A stretch of DNA of 64,000 nt from Bacillota bacterium (GCA_023439545.1 JAEXNT010000081.1:85506-149505), one strand, 5' to 3'. Positions 43,887 to 53,927 are shown, counted from the stretch's first letter. Numbers and translations are program-made. The notes: generated from the letters alone by a model not told the origin.

Positions 43887-44417
43887 TCAAGGTTGATTGG
43901 CTGCTGCCAAAGGCGCCGGAACCACATATACCCTGGCCGCCATTTCAGTATCCAGCATAAGGATCCCTCTGCCGTCGTTTTCGCCTACCAGCCTGATCTT
44001 CGACACGTTCTCCTCAGCATTGGCCTCTTCTTCGGCCTGTTCGTCTATAAACCATTTCAGGAACGAATTCGTTTTGTGATCGCGCTCTTCCATAGCAAGA
44101 TCTGCAATTCCGTATATCGACTTCGTTACAAAACGCTCATGCTCCAGCTGCTTCAGCATTACCTCTTCGATGGACTTGAAGTCCCATTCCGGCGCCTCCA
44201 GCGGCTGAAGCTTGACACGGCCCCCGACCTGGTTCAGGTAGTTGAAGAATATGATCGCATGATCTCTTTCCTCCATGGCCTGCACACGGAACCAGTGGGC
44301 AAACCCATTCAGGTTCCTTGACGCGAAAAACGCCTCGAAGGAAAGATAGAGATATGCCGAGTAAAATTCCTTTTGAATCTGTTCATTGAGTACTTTTTCG
44401 ATTCTTTCGCTAACCAT
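43887..44417 (-). CDS. ftnA: Non-heme ferritin
   Basis: 176 residues. The four-helix ferritin carries the ferroxidase ligands: Glu17 in QKEFYSAYLYLSFEAFF, EERDHA (about 49-54) and the later EQAEEEA and QLEHERF segments. No heme Met of bacterioferritin is apparent. It stores iron and detoxifies Fe(II) in the cytoplasm. The C-terminus beyond about 160 (VVPAPLAAANQP) is an unusual Ala/Pro tail. It lies between a 45-residue small protein gene and korA, in a metal/redox cluster with an Nramp transporter. Confidence 0.95.
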   Translation of the reverse strand: MVSERIEKVLNEQIQKEFYSAYLYLSFEAFFASRNLNGFAHWFRVQAMEERDHAIIFFNYLNQVGGRVKLQPLEAPEWDFKSIEEVMLKQLEHERFVTKSIYGIADLAMEERDHKTNSFLKWFIDEQAEEEANAEENVSKIRLVGENDGRGILMLDTEMAARVYVVPAPLAAANQP

Positions 44418-44447
44418 TTTAATTTACCTCCGAATCAATCTTTTCTT

Positions 44448-44585
44448 CTATTCCTCAGTGGCCTGATCATCGCTTAAAATGCAGCCCTTCGAAAACTCGT
44501 GGGAGCAGGCCGCATCATCCGGAATTAAATTCAATTCCTCATTTTTATTTAATATATCCTTTTCAAAAAGTTCCTTTTTATTCAT
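44448..44585 (-). CDS. 45-residue protein between Nramp and ferritin
   Basis: ATG 44585 follows GGAGGTG with ideal spacing, and the frame runs to TAG at 44450. The product is acidic and soluble: MNKKELFEKDILNKNEELN, then DDAACSHEFSKGCILSDD, with two cysteines nine residues apart. It is co-directional with the Nramp gene upstream and ferritin downstream (30 bases to its start). The strong ribosome site and codon pattern make it a credible gene. It may be a small metal- or redox-responsive factor, or a peptide precursor; I know no family. Confidence 0.6.
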   Translation of the reverse strand: MNKKELFEKDILNKNEELNLIPDDAACSHEFSKGCILSDDQATEE

Positions 44586-44696
44586 TATCAACACCTCCAT
44601 ATAATTTGCAATCCTTGTTTGGTAATTGCTTATAAATTACTTTACCCTCGGAAAACCGGTTCAAAACACGGAACATAAGAAACTGAAATGCAAAAT

Positions 44697-45956
44697 TTAA
44701 ATAAAACTTATGATGAGCGCCACATTAAGCGCGGTAACGATGATACCTGTCAAAAGCAACACGGATCTGTCGAGCATGGAATTTTTATACCGGCCCATAA
44801 CCTTCCCCGAGGATGTAAGGAACACCTGCATAAAAATCGTAGCCGGAAGCTGCATACTTAAAAACATCTGCGAATACACAAGCCCCTTGAAAGGATCGGA
44901 TATCAGGAATATCAATATAGTCGCCAGGCACAGCACGCCCCCGGTCCCAAGCCTGGTATGAATGTCCTTGATATCATACGGCTCCTTAAACATACCGGCC
45001 ACTATACTCCCTCCTGCCATTCCTGCTGTCGTGGCAGACGATATGCCCGCAAAAAGCAGGGCTGTGCCGAAAATAACCGCAGCGCCTTTCCCGAGTAAGG
45101 GGCCGAGAAGCTGCTGCGCTTGAGTAAGCTCGTTTACCTGTATATTCTTATTGAAAAATGCCGAAGCTGCCAGAATAATCATCGCACTGTTGATCGCCCA
45201 ACCTATGAGCATTGAAAGCAAAGTGTCGGCAAATTCATATTTAAGCTGTTTCTGAATCAGTTTGTGATCTTCTTTGTTCCATTTTCTGCTCTGGATAATC
45301 TCAGAATGAAGAAACAAGTTATGCGGCATAACAACCGCACCGAGTACCGACATGATAATGGGCATCGAACCGTTTGGAAAGCTCGGGCTCACCAGGCTTT
45401 TACCCACATCGGTCCAGCTTATGTCAACCAACGCCAGTTCATAAATGAATGAAACGCCTATTATCGATACGAACCCTATGATCCACTTTTCCAATCGGCG
45501 GTAGGAGTTTGAAAAAAGCATCCAGGTTACGAAAAGCGTTATCATTATTGCACCAATTTTAACCGGGATATGGAATAAAAGCTGCAAAGCTATGGCGCCG
45601 CCGAGTATTTCAGCCATTGCCGTTGAAACCGAAGCCATAACTGCAGTTGATAATATGGTCGTTGATACTATCGGCTTTAAATGCTTGCTGGCTGCTTCCG
45701 ACAGGCAGTCTCCGGTCGCTATCCCCAAATGGGCCGCATTATGCTGCAGCAGAATCAGCATTACAGTCGATAATGTTACCATCCAAAGCAGCTTATACCC
45801 GTAACCGGAGCCCGCGGCAAGATTGGAAGCCCAGTTTCCCGGGTCGATAAAGCCTACTGTTACAAGCAAACCAGGCCCTATATATTTGACAAAATCTATA
45901 GCGCCGTTAACCGGATTATGAAGTTTTGCATTCAATTTATTTTTGAATAGACTCAT
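44697..45956 (-). CDS. mntH: Nramp-family Mn2+/Fe2+ transporter
   Basis: 419 residues with about 11 membrane segments. The metal site is intact: GFIDPGNWASN (first segment, Asp-Pro-Gly-Asn) and VVMPHNLFLHS (sixth segment, Met-Pro-His). Nramp proteins import divalent metals with protons. The start has only a weak ribosome site (GGTAAAC), and the gene begins 35 bases after the phosphatase stop, so translation may be coupled. Placed before a small protein and ferritin, it fits a metal uptake and storage group. Confidence 0.93.
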   Translation of the reverse strand: MSLFKNKLNAKLHNPVNGAIDFVKYIGPGLLVTVGFIDPGNWASNLAAGSGYGYKLLWMVTLSTVMLILLQHNAAHLGIATGDCLSEAASKHLKPIVSTTILSTAVMASVSTAMAEILGGAIALQLLFHIPVKIGAIMITLFVTWMLFSNSYRRLEKWIIGFVSIIGVSFIYELALVDISWTDVGKSLVSPSFPNGSMPIIMSVLGAVVMPHNLFLHSEIIQSRKWNKEDHKLIQKQLKYEFADTLLSMLIGWAINSAMIILAASAFFNKNIQVNELTQAQQLLGPLLGKGAAVIFGTALLFAGISSATTAGMAGGSIVAGMFKEPYDIKDIHTRLGTGGVLCLATILIFLISDPFKGLVYSQMFLSMQLPATIFMQVFLTSSGKVMGRYKNSMLDRSVLLLTGIIVTALNVALIISFI

Positions 45957-45991
45957 GTCAGATGTTTACCACATTTTAAATAAAGCAAACA

Positions 45992-47704
45992 TCAATTGAC
46001 CTTGAGCATAAAAAACGTAGCGTCATCAATCAGTCCCACATTTTCTGAAATGCGTCCGATTTTCTTGTCTATTTCACTGAAAAGCTCCGAATTGCTGCTC
46101 TTATTTTCAGCAAGAAGCTCTTTCAGCTGGTCCAGAGTGAAAGCTTCGCCGGTTCTTTCATCACTAAGCTCAACCAGGCCGTCGGTATAAAAGAACACTC
46201 TGTCCCCGGTTTCCAGACGAATAGAGCTGTCCGTATAATCGGCAGGAGAAATATTTCTAAGCCTGCAGATGGGCAATCCTGTAATGTCTATTTCCTTAAC
46301 GTCGCCATTGCTTTTAACTACCAGCGGCTTTGCATTCATTCCGGCCGAAGAGTATGTCAATTCCCCTGTTTTTATGTTAAAGACCGCATACAGGACCAAT
46401 ATGTAGACCTCATCTTTAAAATTGACTTTATTATATAATTCATAAAGATTTTCCAATACCTTGGAAGGCATAATCACTTCAAACCTGTTACCATCCAATT
46501 CTCTGGTGGTTTTTATGCTTTGGTTCAAAAACACAGTAAGCATTGCCGCCGGAACCCCATGTCCGGAAACGTCGCCTATATACATTCCGATCCTGTGCTC
46601 ATCCAGTTGAAAAATATTGTAAAAATCCCCGCTCACCCTTTCCGCAGGGTAATACCTTGCTTCAAATGTAACCCGATCGCCGCTGGGCAGGCTATCCGGC
46701 AATATGGATTTCTGAATATCGCGGGCATATTCAAGGTCATCCAATAGCTTCTGATTCAACAAATTCAGATTATGATTTGCGTCCTGTAGTTCGGCAGTAC
46801 GCTGTGCGACAAGCTTGTTCAGTTTGCCGGTATATTTCTTAAGCTTGTCTATAGCTTTATATAGAGTCATATATGGCTTTTCGATATTGTTGATAAACGC
46901 TACCCTGAAAACAATAAAATAAGAAATGAATTTATAAGCATGTCCAGCGTAATTGTAAATATCGTATACGGAATTATATCTGACAAATGCCAGTTCACTG
47001 AAAACACAGGCAACGATCGCAATCGAAAATAAAAGGTTTGAATTATCACGGTTTTTCAGGTATTGCCGCAGGTACATGGCTCCGGCAAAGCACAGAAACG
47101 CAATTACCACATATTCCAGAAGCTTCTTTATAAGGGTTACTCCGTTCTCCTCATCGAACATTGCCGGAAGAAAATTTGGGAAATATGTGACTATGACAAA
47201 AACAGACAGAGAAAGCAAAATGGAAAAAGACAGGAAAAATCTTCGGTCTGCATTGGATTTCCTGTTTATTTTGATAAAGCTCACCAGCGTTATGCCTATT
47301 GCCCCGATGAGCCTTGCAATGATCCAGAATGTCGTAGCCCTGTTTGAGGCGCTGTTTTCAACGAAAAAGAACGGCATGCCCTTGTAGCTCAGAGTATGAA
47401 ATGTATCAATGATGCCCATTGTCAGGAAAATATTTGCTATCATTATACCCCTTAGCCTGCGATTCTGCCTGTAAGCATAGTATGGCAGGATAAAAACACA
47501 GAGGGATACCAATATACTGATAAACTCGAAAATCACGTGCCAGGAAAGGTATTGCGAGATATTCACAGTCCGGCTGAAAAGAGGTTCAAACAAGTACAGA
47601 TTTTCAAAAAGAACAGCAGAAGCAACTGCAGCCGCAATCAGCCAGACAAGTTGTTTATATTCATTTGCCCTGTTCAATACGCTTTTTGATCTCAAAAAAT
47701 ACAC
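45992..47704 (-). CDS. MASE3 membrane sensor fused to PP2C (SpoIIE/RsbU-like) phosphatase
   Basis: 570 residues. Residues about 15-265 contain seven to eight membrane segments with MGIIDTFHTLSYKGMPFF, the MASE3 signature. A coiled linker (about 275-325) connects to a PP2C domain (about 340-570) whose metal aspartates are in VSGDFYNIF, IGDVSGHGVPAAM and FYTDGLVELSD. Such proteins control sigma factors by dephosphorylating anti-anti-sigma proteins in response to a membrane signal. No anti-sigma partner is adjacent. It precedes the Nramp gene in the same direction. Confidence 0.9.
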   Translation of the reverse strand: MYFLRSKSVLNRANEYKQLVWLIAAAVASAVLFENLYLFEPLFSRTVNISQYLSWHVIFEFISILVSLCVFILPYYAYRQNRRLRGIMIANIFLTMGIIDTFHTLSYKGMPFFFVENSASNRATTFWIIARLIGAIGITLVSFIKINRKSNADRRFFLSFSILLSLSVFVIVTYFPNFLPAMFDEENGVTLIKKLLEYVVIAFLCFAGAMYLRQYLKNRDNSNLLFSIAIVACVFSELAFVRYNSVYDIYNYAGHAYKFISYFIVFRVAFINNIEKPYMTLYKAIDKLKKYTGKLNKLVAQRTAELQDANHNLNLLNQKLLDDLEYARDIQKSILPDSLPSGDRVTFEARYYPAERVSGDFYNIFQLDEHRIGMYIGDVSGHGVPAAMLTVFLNQSIKTTRELDGNRFEVIMPSKVLENLYELYNKVNFKDEVYILVLYAVFNIKTGELTYSSAGMNAKPLVVKSNGDVKEIDITGLPICRLRNISPADYTDSSIRLETGDRVFFYTDGLVELSDERTGEAFTLDQLKELLAENKSSNSELFSEIDKKIGRISENVGLIDDATFFMLKVN

Positions 47705-47784
47705 CCTCTAAAACTTCTATTTTTCAGGCTGGTGAAGAACACTGTAGCCCAACGTTTGCAGCCGAGCCTCGAAACAGCCCATGA

Positions 47785-49722
47785 TCAGCTTCTAAGCAGC
47801 CCGCAGACGCCCAGGATCACTTCCTTGATCCTGTAAAGCTCGCTCTCCCTGTTTCTCACGCGCCAGACCCTCTTATATTCCATAAGCCAGTATTCGAACC
47901 TGGCAGCCAGCTCCCTCGGTTCCAGTATCAAGCCTGTGTCCTTTTGTCCGAGGAACTTCTTCTTGATAATCAGTAACAGAGCCTGGGATAAAGCAAGTCC
48001 TTCAGCCGCAGCGAGGATCTCACTCAGATCCTGTCTCCTTTCCGGCAAAAGGTCGGGATTAAGGGCGGCCAGTTCATCCTGAAGTTCCCTGATCCTGGCA
48101 TAAGCCTTTTTGATACTATCCTCACCGCACTCGAGCATGCGTTTGAGATAATGCTCATCATACCCATATTCGCCCACATCCAGACCGACAGTCGAGTAAT
48201 ACCACAATACCGTCGTCCCCCAGTCTAGTATGGTCTGGCGCGACAGTTCCCTGACGAGACCAACGTACCTGCCGGAAACGTCGCCATACTCCAGCTTTGA
48301 TATCTCTTCATCCGAAGGTCCCTCTATCTTGCCGGCGTTCCATGAAAGGCCTGCCCCGAAAATCGCTTCAGGCATCGAACCCGCAAGGAGATTTATATGT
48401 CCGAAATCTCCCCAATCCGTATTAAGAATGCCCTTGGCATCGTATTTCAGGGCATGTGTGACCATTGAGCGAATATTCTTCTCCGCACCATCCATATCAT
48501 TGACAAGCCTGTTCCAGCCTTGCACACCCGGGCAGGAATACTGGGCGAACCCGGCTTCTGCTATCGTCCTGGTACCATCTTCAGTTGCATCCGGAGCATA
48601 ATTCCAGTTGAGCAGCGTAACTCCCTCCGGAAGATCCTTCAAAACCTCGGGATATCTGAGCAGAATATCCCCCCACATCATGACTGATTTGCCGCGTGAC
48701 CTAACATGATTGACGATCTCCCTCACAAAGTAGAGGTAAAGCTTTCCCCTGCCCATACTTTCGGCAAGAGGCCTATTCCTTCCGCGCCCGAGATCGAAAG
48801 TCTCATCGCAGCCTATATTGAATTTCCCGGAGGAAAACAGCGGAAGATATTCATCGATCATATCGCGCACGAACTGCAGGCTTTGCGGGTTGCTGGCATC
48901 AAGCGTATAGTGGCTCATTCTTTCGATCCATGTAAATGGTTTGTCGGGGATCTTTTCATACTCGTTGAGCTTTCGGAAGGATTTTGATACAAGCGCGTGA
49001 TAAAGGTGGCCGAACGTTGAGATCGACGGTACCAGTTCAATTCCGCGCTTTTTGCAGTACTCGTCCAATACGATTATGTCTTCGGCCGAAAGCGGGTCCG
49101 AATCGGCCCATATTTCACTGTGCGCCTTAAAAGCAAAGGAATGCTCGATATAAAGCTGCAGCTGATTTACTTTGTAGAAGGAAAGCCTGTCGGCAAGTTC
49201 CGTCAGCGTTTCAAGCTTTGGTACCCTGCCCCTGGTTATATCATGGTAAAAGCCCCTGTATTCGAAATCGGGACTGTCCTCTATTTCAACGCATCTGAGC
49301 ACCGGCGCGCTTCCCCTGATGATCTGCCGGAGCGTTTGTATCCCATAAAACAAGCCGGCGCCCGAAACACCGGTTATCAAAATCATTTCCTCAGTCACGG
49401 CCAGCCTGTAAGAAGGATCCACCGCCTCATCAACGCCCGCTTTAGCTTTGGCTCTGGCTTTGGCTCCTGTCCCTGCCCTTTCGGCATCCCTCTGCAAAAT
49501 GATTATCCCCGACGATCGGGACGCCAGTTTGCTTATGCCGGCCGTACCTTTTGAAATCGAAGGCGCAATGCCAGTCCTGCTGCATATCTCCTGTCTGAGT
49601 ATTACTGCTGCTTTATAGTCCGTATAATCGCATGATGCATCGAGAAATATCGTTATTGCACGGTCGATTCGGAAAACTCCGTTCCTGTCCGCCAGTTTTT
49701 TCGGGTAAGGTATCAGTACCAT
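47785..49722 (-). CDS. GH20 beta-N-acetylhexosaminidase, cytoplasmic
   Basis: 645 residues from ATG 49722, preceded by AAGGAGG. An N-terminal GH20b-like domain (about 1-130) precedes the barrel; the catalytic Asp306-Glu307 pair is in FNIGCDETFDLG, and HDITRGRVPKL and SISTFGHL are further landmarks. A C-terminal helical extension (about 480-645) follows. The lack of any signal peptide suggests cytoplasmic trimming of imported GlcNAc-containing oligosaccharides. It follows the lplBC-binding protein genes, though a terminator at 49913 lies between. It likely supplies or competes for substrates of the chitobiose phosphorylase. Confidence 0.9.
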   Translation of the reverse strand: MVLIPYPKKLADRNGVFRIDRAITIFLDASCDYTDYKAAVILRQEICSRTGIAPSISKGTAGISKLASRSSGIIILQRDAERAGTGAKARAKAKAGVDEAVDPSYRLAVTEEMILITGVSGAGLFYGIQTLRQIIRGSAPVLRCVEIEDSPDFEYRGFYHDITRGRVPKLETLTELADRLSFYKVNQLQLYIEHSFAFKAHSEIWADSDPLSAEDIIVLDEYCKKRGIELVPSISTFGHLYHALVSKSFRKLNEYEKIPDKPFTWIERMSHYTLDASNPQSLQFVRDMIDEYLPLFSSGKFNIGCDETFDLGRGRNRPLAESMGRGKLYLYFVREIVNHVRSRGKSVMMWGDILLRYPEVLKDLPEGVTLLNWNYAPDATEDGTRTIAEAGFAQYSCPGVQGWNRLVNDMDGAEKNIRSMVTHALKYDAKGILNTDWGDFGHINLLAGSMPEAIFGAGLSWNAGKIEGPSDEEISKLEYGDVSGRYVGLVRELSRQTILDWGTTVLWYYSTVGLDVGEYGYDEHYLKRMLECGEDSIKKAYARIRELQDELAALNPDLLPERRQDLSEILAAAEGLALSQALLLIIKKKFLGQKDTGLILEPRELAARFEYWLMEYKRVWRVRNRESELYRIKEVILGVCGLLRS

Positions 49723-49912
49723 GGGAACCTCCTTGGAAATGATCCTGCTTTTTATAACGCACAGGTTCAGATAGAATTCTCGGTTATATTATGATTGTAC
49801 CATCTCTGCGACAGTTTTACTACATTACACTGTTGACGCTTACTTTGAATTCATATTGCCGGCCTCGTAAAGAATAACTACCGCTGGATCATAATTGACT
49901 TCCTCTGCATAT

Positions 49913-49963
49913 AAAGGGGCTGTCTCCAAAATCAGGTAAAATCTGATTAGGGACAGCCCTTTT
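49913..49963. terminator. Terminator after the sugar-binding protein gene
   Basis: AAAGGGGCTGTC (from 49913) pairs with GACAGCCCTTTT (to 49963), with an inner AATCAG/CTGATT stem. It has T-rich flanks on both strands and lies about 50 bases after the binding-protein stop. A closely related hairpin occurs at 63860-63901. Confidence 0.85.
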
Positions 49964-50011
49964 ATTTACAGCTTATGATAATTTCCGCAGGATGCGATCT
50001 TTCACAGTATA

Positions 50012-51523
50012 CTACTTAGCGGTGAGGAAAGCATTGAGCTGCTTATTAAGTTCTTTAATCACAACGTCAATTCCCCCGTCTTTGAGCTTCTTATTAAACT
50101 CAGGAAGCACTGTAGCCGGATCGGAAGCACCTGTGACCAACCCTGTGTTATACTGATCTGCCAGGTTGTTAAGAGTAGCCATCTGGGTCTTAATAGGTTC
50201 AAAATCCGGTGCGTAGCCAAGGATCGGCAGACCTTCGGCCCTGTTAAACTTCGGGAACATCCTTGTATATTTGTCGGCAGGATCGCTGTCCTTCAGAGGC
50301 AGTATGTTTACATTGGCCATACCATAAACCCATGGTGAGAAACCATTGTTCGGCTTCATTACTATTCTGCCATCGTCTTTCGTATAATGTACGCCTTCAA
50401 CACCGTAAGCAAGCAGTGTACGCAGTTCTGGATCGGTATTAATGAGGTTAAGCAGCATTACTGCTCTGTCCGGATTCTTTGAAGTGACTGAAACCGCATT
50501 CATAGCGCCGCGTGCGGACGTAGTGGAGACAAAGCCAGCCTGAACCGGCTTAACAGTAAACTTGTAGTTATACTGATCAGTCAGCGAGTTTTCATCGCCG
50601 GGAACGTACGGGAAAATATCAAACGCCCACTGCCCGGACGCTCTGGTATTCTGCCAGGTTTCACTCATAACTTGATTATTGGCAATCGCTGCAGGATTAA
50701 CATATCCGGCTTTGTAATACTTGTGCATCGTCTCGCAATAAGCCTTGTACTCAGGGCTTGCATTACGGTTGAAGAATGACTTGGCGGATTTTGAAGGATT
50801 AATCGGATTAAATGCATATCCAACCAACAGTTTGTTCTCCATTTGGTCTGTATTTGTTAACGCTCTCATCCAAACTGTGTAGTCGCAGTTGATCGGATAG
50901 AAATCCTTGCCTTCGCCGTCCTTAATTTTCTTCAGTAACGGCTCGAGGCCCTTCAGGTCTTTTATCTGACTGGCGTCAATCTTGTACTTGTCGAGAATCC
51001 TCTTGTTGAAGAGCCAATTATACTGTTGTGCGATTTCCTTGTATGTCGGAATAGCATAAATGCCTTTACCCTTCTTGCCGTCCGTCATCGCAGCCTGTGC
51101 CAGAACTTGCGGCAGGGTCTTAAACAGGTTTGGAGCACAGCTCGCAAATAGATTGTTCTTTGGGTCGTCAAGGCGTACAAAAGCGCCTTTCTTTGCAGTC
51201 GCCTGATACGTGTTGGCAGTCCAGCTGCAGGTGAAGTAGATGTCGATCGGAGCTCCGCCGTTGAGCGCCAGAGTCTGCTTCTGGTCATATGTGCCCCAGC
51301 CTTCCCACTTCATCTCGAGCTCGCAGTTAAGCTTCTTTTTGAGTAATGCATTTACCTTCGTCATGACCGCTTTGTCGTCTTTTACGCTACTTCCATGCAT
51401 CATCCAGGTCAACTTAACGTGTTTTGACGTGCTTGGTTTCTTGACTGAGGTAATCGCATTTGCAGAAATGCAAAGAGACAGCACCAACGTCATACAAATA
51501 ACAATTGCCAGAACCTTTTTCAT
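50012..51523 (-). CDS. LplA-type sugar ABC transporter substrate-binding protein
   Basis: 503 residues from ATG 51523 (GAAGGAGTGAA upstream). A Sec signal peptide (KKVLAIVICMTLVLSLC, cleavage near ANA-ITS) lacks a clear lipobox, unusual for a Gram-positive binding protein, so anchoring is unclear. The mature protein has the large LplA fold with TWMMHGSSVKDDKAVMTKVN, DIYFTCSWTANTY and NPDRAVMLLNLI. It is the third gene after the LplB and LplC permeases. With GH20 and phosphorylase genes nearby the ligand may be a GlcNAc oligosaccharide. Confidence 0.88.
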   Translation of the reverse strand: MKKVLAIVICMTLVLSLCISANAITSVKKPSTSKHVKLTWMMHGSSVKDDKAVMTKVNALLKKKLNCELEMKWEGWGTYDQKQTLALNGGAPIDIYFTCSWTANTYQATAKKGAFVRLDDPKNNLFASCAPNLFKTLPQVLAQAAMTDGKKGKGIYAIPTYKEIAQQYNWLFNKRILDKYKIDASQIKDLKGLEPLLKKIKDGEGKDFYPINCDYTVWMRALTNTDQMENKLLVGYAFNPINPSKSAKSFFNRNASPEYKAYCETMHKYYKAGYVNPAAIANNQVMSETWQNTRASGQWAFDIFPYVPGDENSLTDQYNYKFTVKPVQAGFVSTTSARGAMNAVSVTSKNPDRAVMLLNLINTDPELRTLLAYGVEGVHYTKDDGRIVMKPNNGFSPWVYGMANVNILPLKDSDPADKYTRMFPKFNRAEGLPILGYAPDFEPIKTQMATLNNLADQYNTGLVTGASDPATVLPEFNKKLKDGGIDVVIKELNKQLNAFLTAK

Positions 51524-51676
51524 TGTCTTCACTCCTTCAATTATTTTTGGTTTGTCTTGCCGGTTTGGTACTCCGGCAGAGACAATATTTATGTAAACGG
51601 CAACCTCAGGCATGTTCAAATAGTAACTTCCCAATTTTAATTATGCCTTGATGCCGGATACAACGGCGTTATGCCA

Positions 51677-52603
51677 TCAGCCCTTTACCGAACCGACCGT
51701 AAGGCCGGATACAACATAACGCTGGAAGAACGGATATGCACACGCTATGGGTATAACTATCAATACGACGACCGCCATTCGGAAGCTCTGCGTCGGCAGT
51801 TTCGTCATGTCGACGACCGACTCGAGGCCTCTTCCGGAATTTGCCGCCAGGAATTCAATCTGGCTTTGTAGCTGCCAGAGCAGAAACTGGAGCGGATAAA
51901 ACCTGTTGTCATCTATGTATAGCAAGGCGCTGAACCAGTCGTTCCAATATGCCAGAACTGTCAGAAGAGCAATGGTGGCAATACCCGGTTTTGATATGGG
52001 TATAACAACCTTCAGCAGCGTGTTGTATTCTCCGCTGCCATCAATGGTTGCGGCTTCAATGATCGAATCGGGTACGCTGGACTGAAAGAACGTGCGCATG
52101 ATAATAAAGTTGAACGGGTTTACCAGCAGAGGAACGATAAGCGCCCAGTAATTGTTGCTCAGACCCAGCATTACTCTGCTTACCTGGTACGTGGGGGCAA
52201 GTCCGCCTGTAAACATCATGGTAAATACCGCGAATAACGTGAAGAATCTGCGGAATTTGAAATCTCTGCGATATAGTGCGTATGAATATAAAATACAGAT
52301 TACGACACTTGCGAGAGTACCGGCAACCGAAATAAATATGCTGTTGAAGTAGGAAAGCCAGAGCTGTCTTCCCATATCGAAAACGTATCTGTAGCCATCA
52401 AGCGACCACGCTTGTGGAAAGAAGGAAAACCCTATATTTATTATGCTTTGCTTTGATGTAAATGAAATAATAATGCAAAAGATAAACGGTATAATACACA
52501 CCAGCGCAAAGGCCAAAAGAATAATGTGCAGTATTATTTCAGATGGCAAGCTAATCGCACCTAAACGAGAATTATGTTTGCTTTTGGTCATCGTAGTATT
52601 CAT
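51677..52603 (-). CDS. LplC-type sugar ABC transporter permease
   Basis: 308 residues with six membrane segments. The conserved EAA loop is IIEAATIDGSGEYNTLLKVV, and YPFFQRYVVSGLTVGSVKG is the usual C-terminus. It begins 12 bases after lplB, so the two are coupled. An ATPase gene is not in this cluster; such importers use a shared MsmK-type ATPase encoded elsewhere. Confidence 0.93.
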   Translation of the reverse strand: MNTTMTKSKHNSRLGAISLPSEIILHIILLAFALVCIIPFIFCIIISFTSKQSIINIGFSFFPQAWSLDGYRYVFDMGRQLWLSYFNSIFISVAGTLASVVICILYSYALYRRDFKFRRFFTLFAVFTMMFTGGLAPTYQVSRVMLGLSNNYWALIVPLLVNPFNFIIMRTFFQSSVPDSIIEAATIDGSGEYNTLLKVVIPISKPGIATIALLTVLAYWNDWFSALLYIDDNRFYPLQFLLWQLQSQIEFLAANSGRGLESVVDMTKLPTQSFRMAVVVLIVIPIACAYPFFQRYVVSGLTVGSVKG

Positions 52604-52615
52604 CTGCGGTTCCTC

Positions 52616-53608
52616 CTAAAACATCGCGCTGTCCGGGTCTACCTTACGGACAATCGTATTTGTAATCAATACAAGGATAAATCCCACGGCGCTCTGGAAT
52701 AGACCTGCGGCGGTGCTCATGCCAATATCGCCGGTACTGATAAGCGCCCGGTATACATAGGTATCAACAACTTGTGTCACAGGAATCAACGCACCGGTAT
52801 TCATAGGTACTGTATAGAAAAGTCCGAAATCGGAGTTGAATATTTTCCCTACATTAATGATCAATAGAACAACAATCAGCGTAGTTAAATGAGGAAGTGT
52901 GACATGGCGTATTTGCTGCCATTTTGAAGCACCGTCTATCCTGGCGGCTTCATACAGGCTCGTGTCAATACCGACAATGGCTGCCATATATAGTACAACA
53001 GTATAACCGACATTCTTCCACATATGGGCAAATACAATGAGATACGGCCATGGCTTCATATCGTTGTACCACCCGGTTTGAGTTATTGCCGCATCCTTGA
53101 ACAAATGCACAAGCAAGCCGTCATCAGGCGCCAGGAAAGCGTATAAAAAGTAGCTGGCAACTACCCAGCTCAAAAAGAACGGGAAGAACATCATCGTCTG
53201 ATAGGTTTTCATCAGGCGTTTCGTCGTAAGCTCGCTCATCATAATTGCAAAGGCTACTGAAATGACGGCGCCCAATATGATGAACACTAAATTGTAGGCT
53301 ATCGTATTAAACAGCATACCCCAACAGTCCCTTGTAGCAAACAAAAATTCAAAGTTTTGCAATCCTACCCAAGGACTGTGTATTACATTGTTGAACAGCG
53401 TCGGATTATCGTAATAAATTTCAAAGTTTTGAAAAGCCATCACAATACCGAACATCGGTAAATATCGCAGCAATAACAGCCAAATTGCACCGGGCAACAC
53501 CATGGACAGCAATATTAAGGTTTTTTTATGCCTACGGAAGCCCATACGATTTAGTACTGTTGCTTTTTCAGTGGCAACCCCGCTTGAATTCGTCATATTT
53601 TGAATCAT
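52616..53608 (-). CDS. LplB-type sugar ABC transporter permease
   Basis: 330 residues with six membrane segments from about 33. The EAA loop is LYEAARIDGASKWQQIRHV. The start is ATG 53608, six bases after AGGTAGG. It is the first gene of the importer operon, divergent from the phosphohexomutase gene; the promoter lies in the 319-base spacer. It is the full-length relative of the fragment at 1-167. Confidence 0.93.
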   Translation of the reverse strand: MIQNMTNSSGVATEKATVLNRMGFRRHKKTLILLSMVLPGAIWLLLLRYLPMFGIVMAFQNFEIYYDNPTLFNNVIHSPWVGLQNFEFLFATRDCWGMLFNTIAYNLVFIILGAVISVAFAIMMSELTTKRLMKTYQTMMFFPFFLSWVVASYFLYAFLAPDDGLLVHLFKDAAITQTGWYNDMKPWPYLIVFAHMWKNVGYTVVLYMAAIVGIDTSLYEAARIDGASKWQQIRHVTLPHLTTLIVVLLIINVGKIFNSDFGLFYTVPMNTGALIPVTQVVDTYVYRALISTGDIGMSTAAGLFQSAVGFILVLITNTIVRKVDPDSAMF

Positions 53609-53927
53609 GTTAATCCTACCTTCTCAAGATTGCAATTTATTTAGAAGCGTAAACTCCGGGTTTGTACTGCTTTTTGCTATTAATTTGTAACCTAAGCACG
53701 GTATAAGTATATTCGGGATTTGGTGAGAAAAAAATGCCATTAACTTGGTATTTCTTGTACTATATTGGTATGTTGTGAAATAACAATAGAAAACAACAAT
53801 ATTGAACAATATATGCCAAAGTAGACCTGTTTCAAATACCGTTTGCTGCTTTTATAATGAAAAACAAAACCAGAACTGCAGATAGCTGTACAGATTTCCG
53901 AAATATGTAGCTTAAGGTGGTAGAAAT
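53609..53927. other. Divergent spacer of the importer and mutase genes
   Basis: 319 bases. For the mutase a TTTCAA (53830-53835), 17 bases, TATAAT (53853-53858) promoter and GGTGG ribosome site are visible. ATATTG-AA-CAATAT (53799-53812) is a perfect-arm dyad and a candidate operator for the divergent pair. The lplB promoter is not clear to me. Confidence 0.5.
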
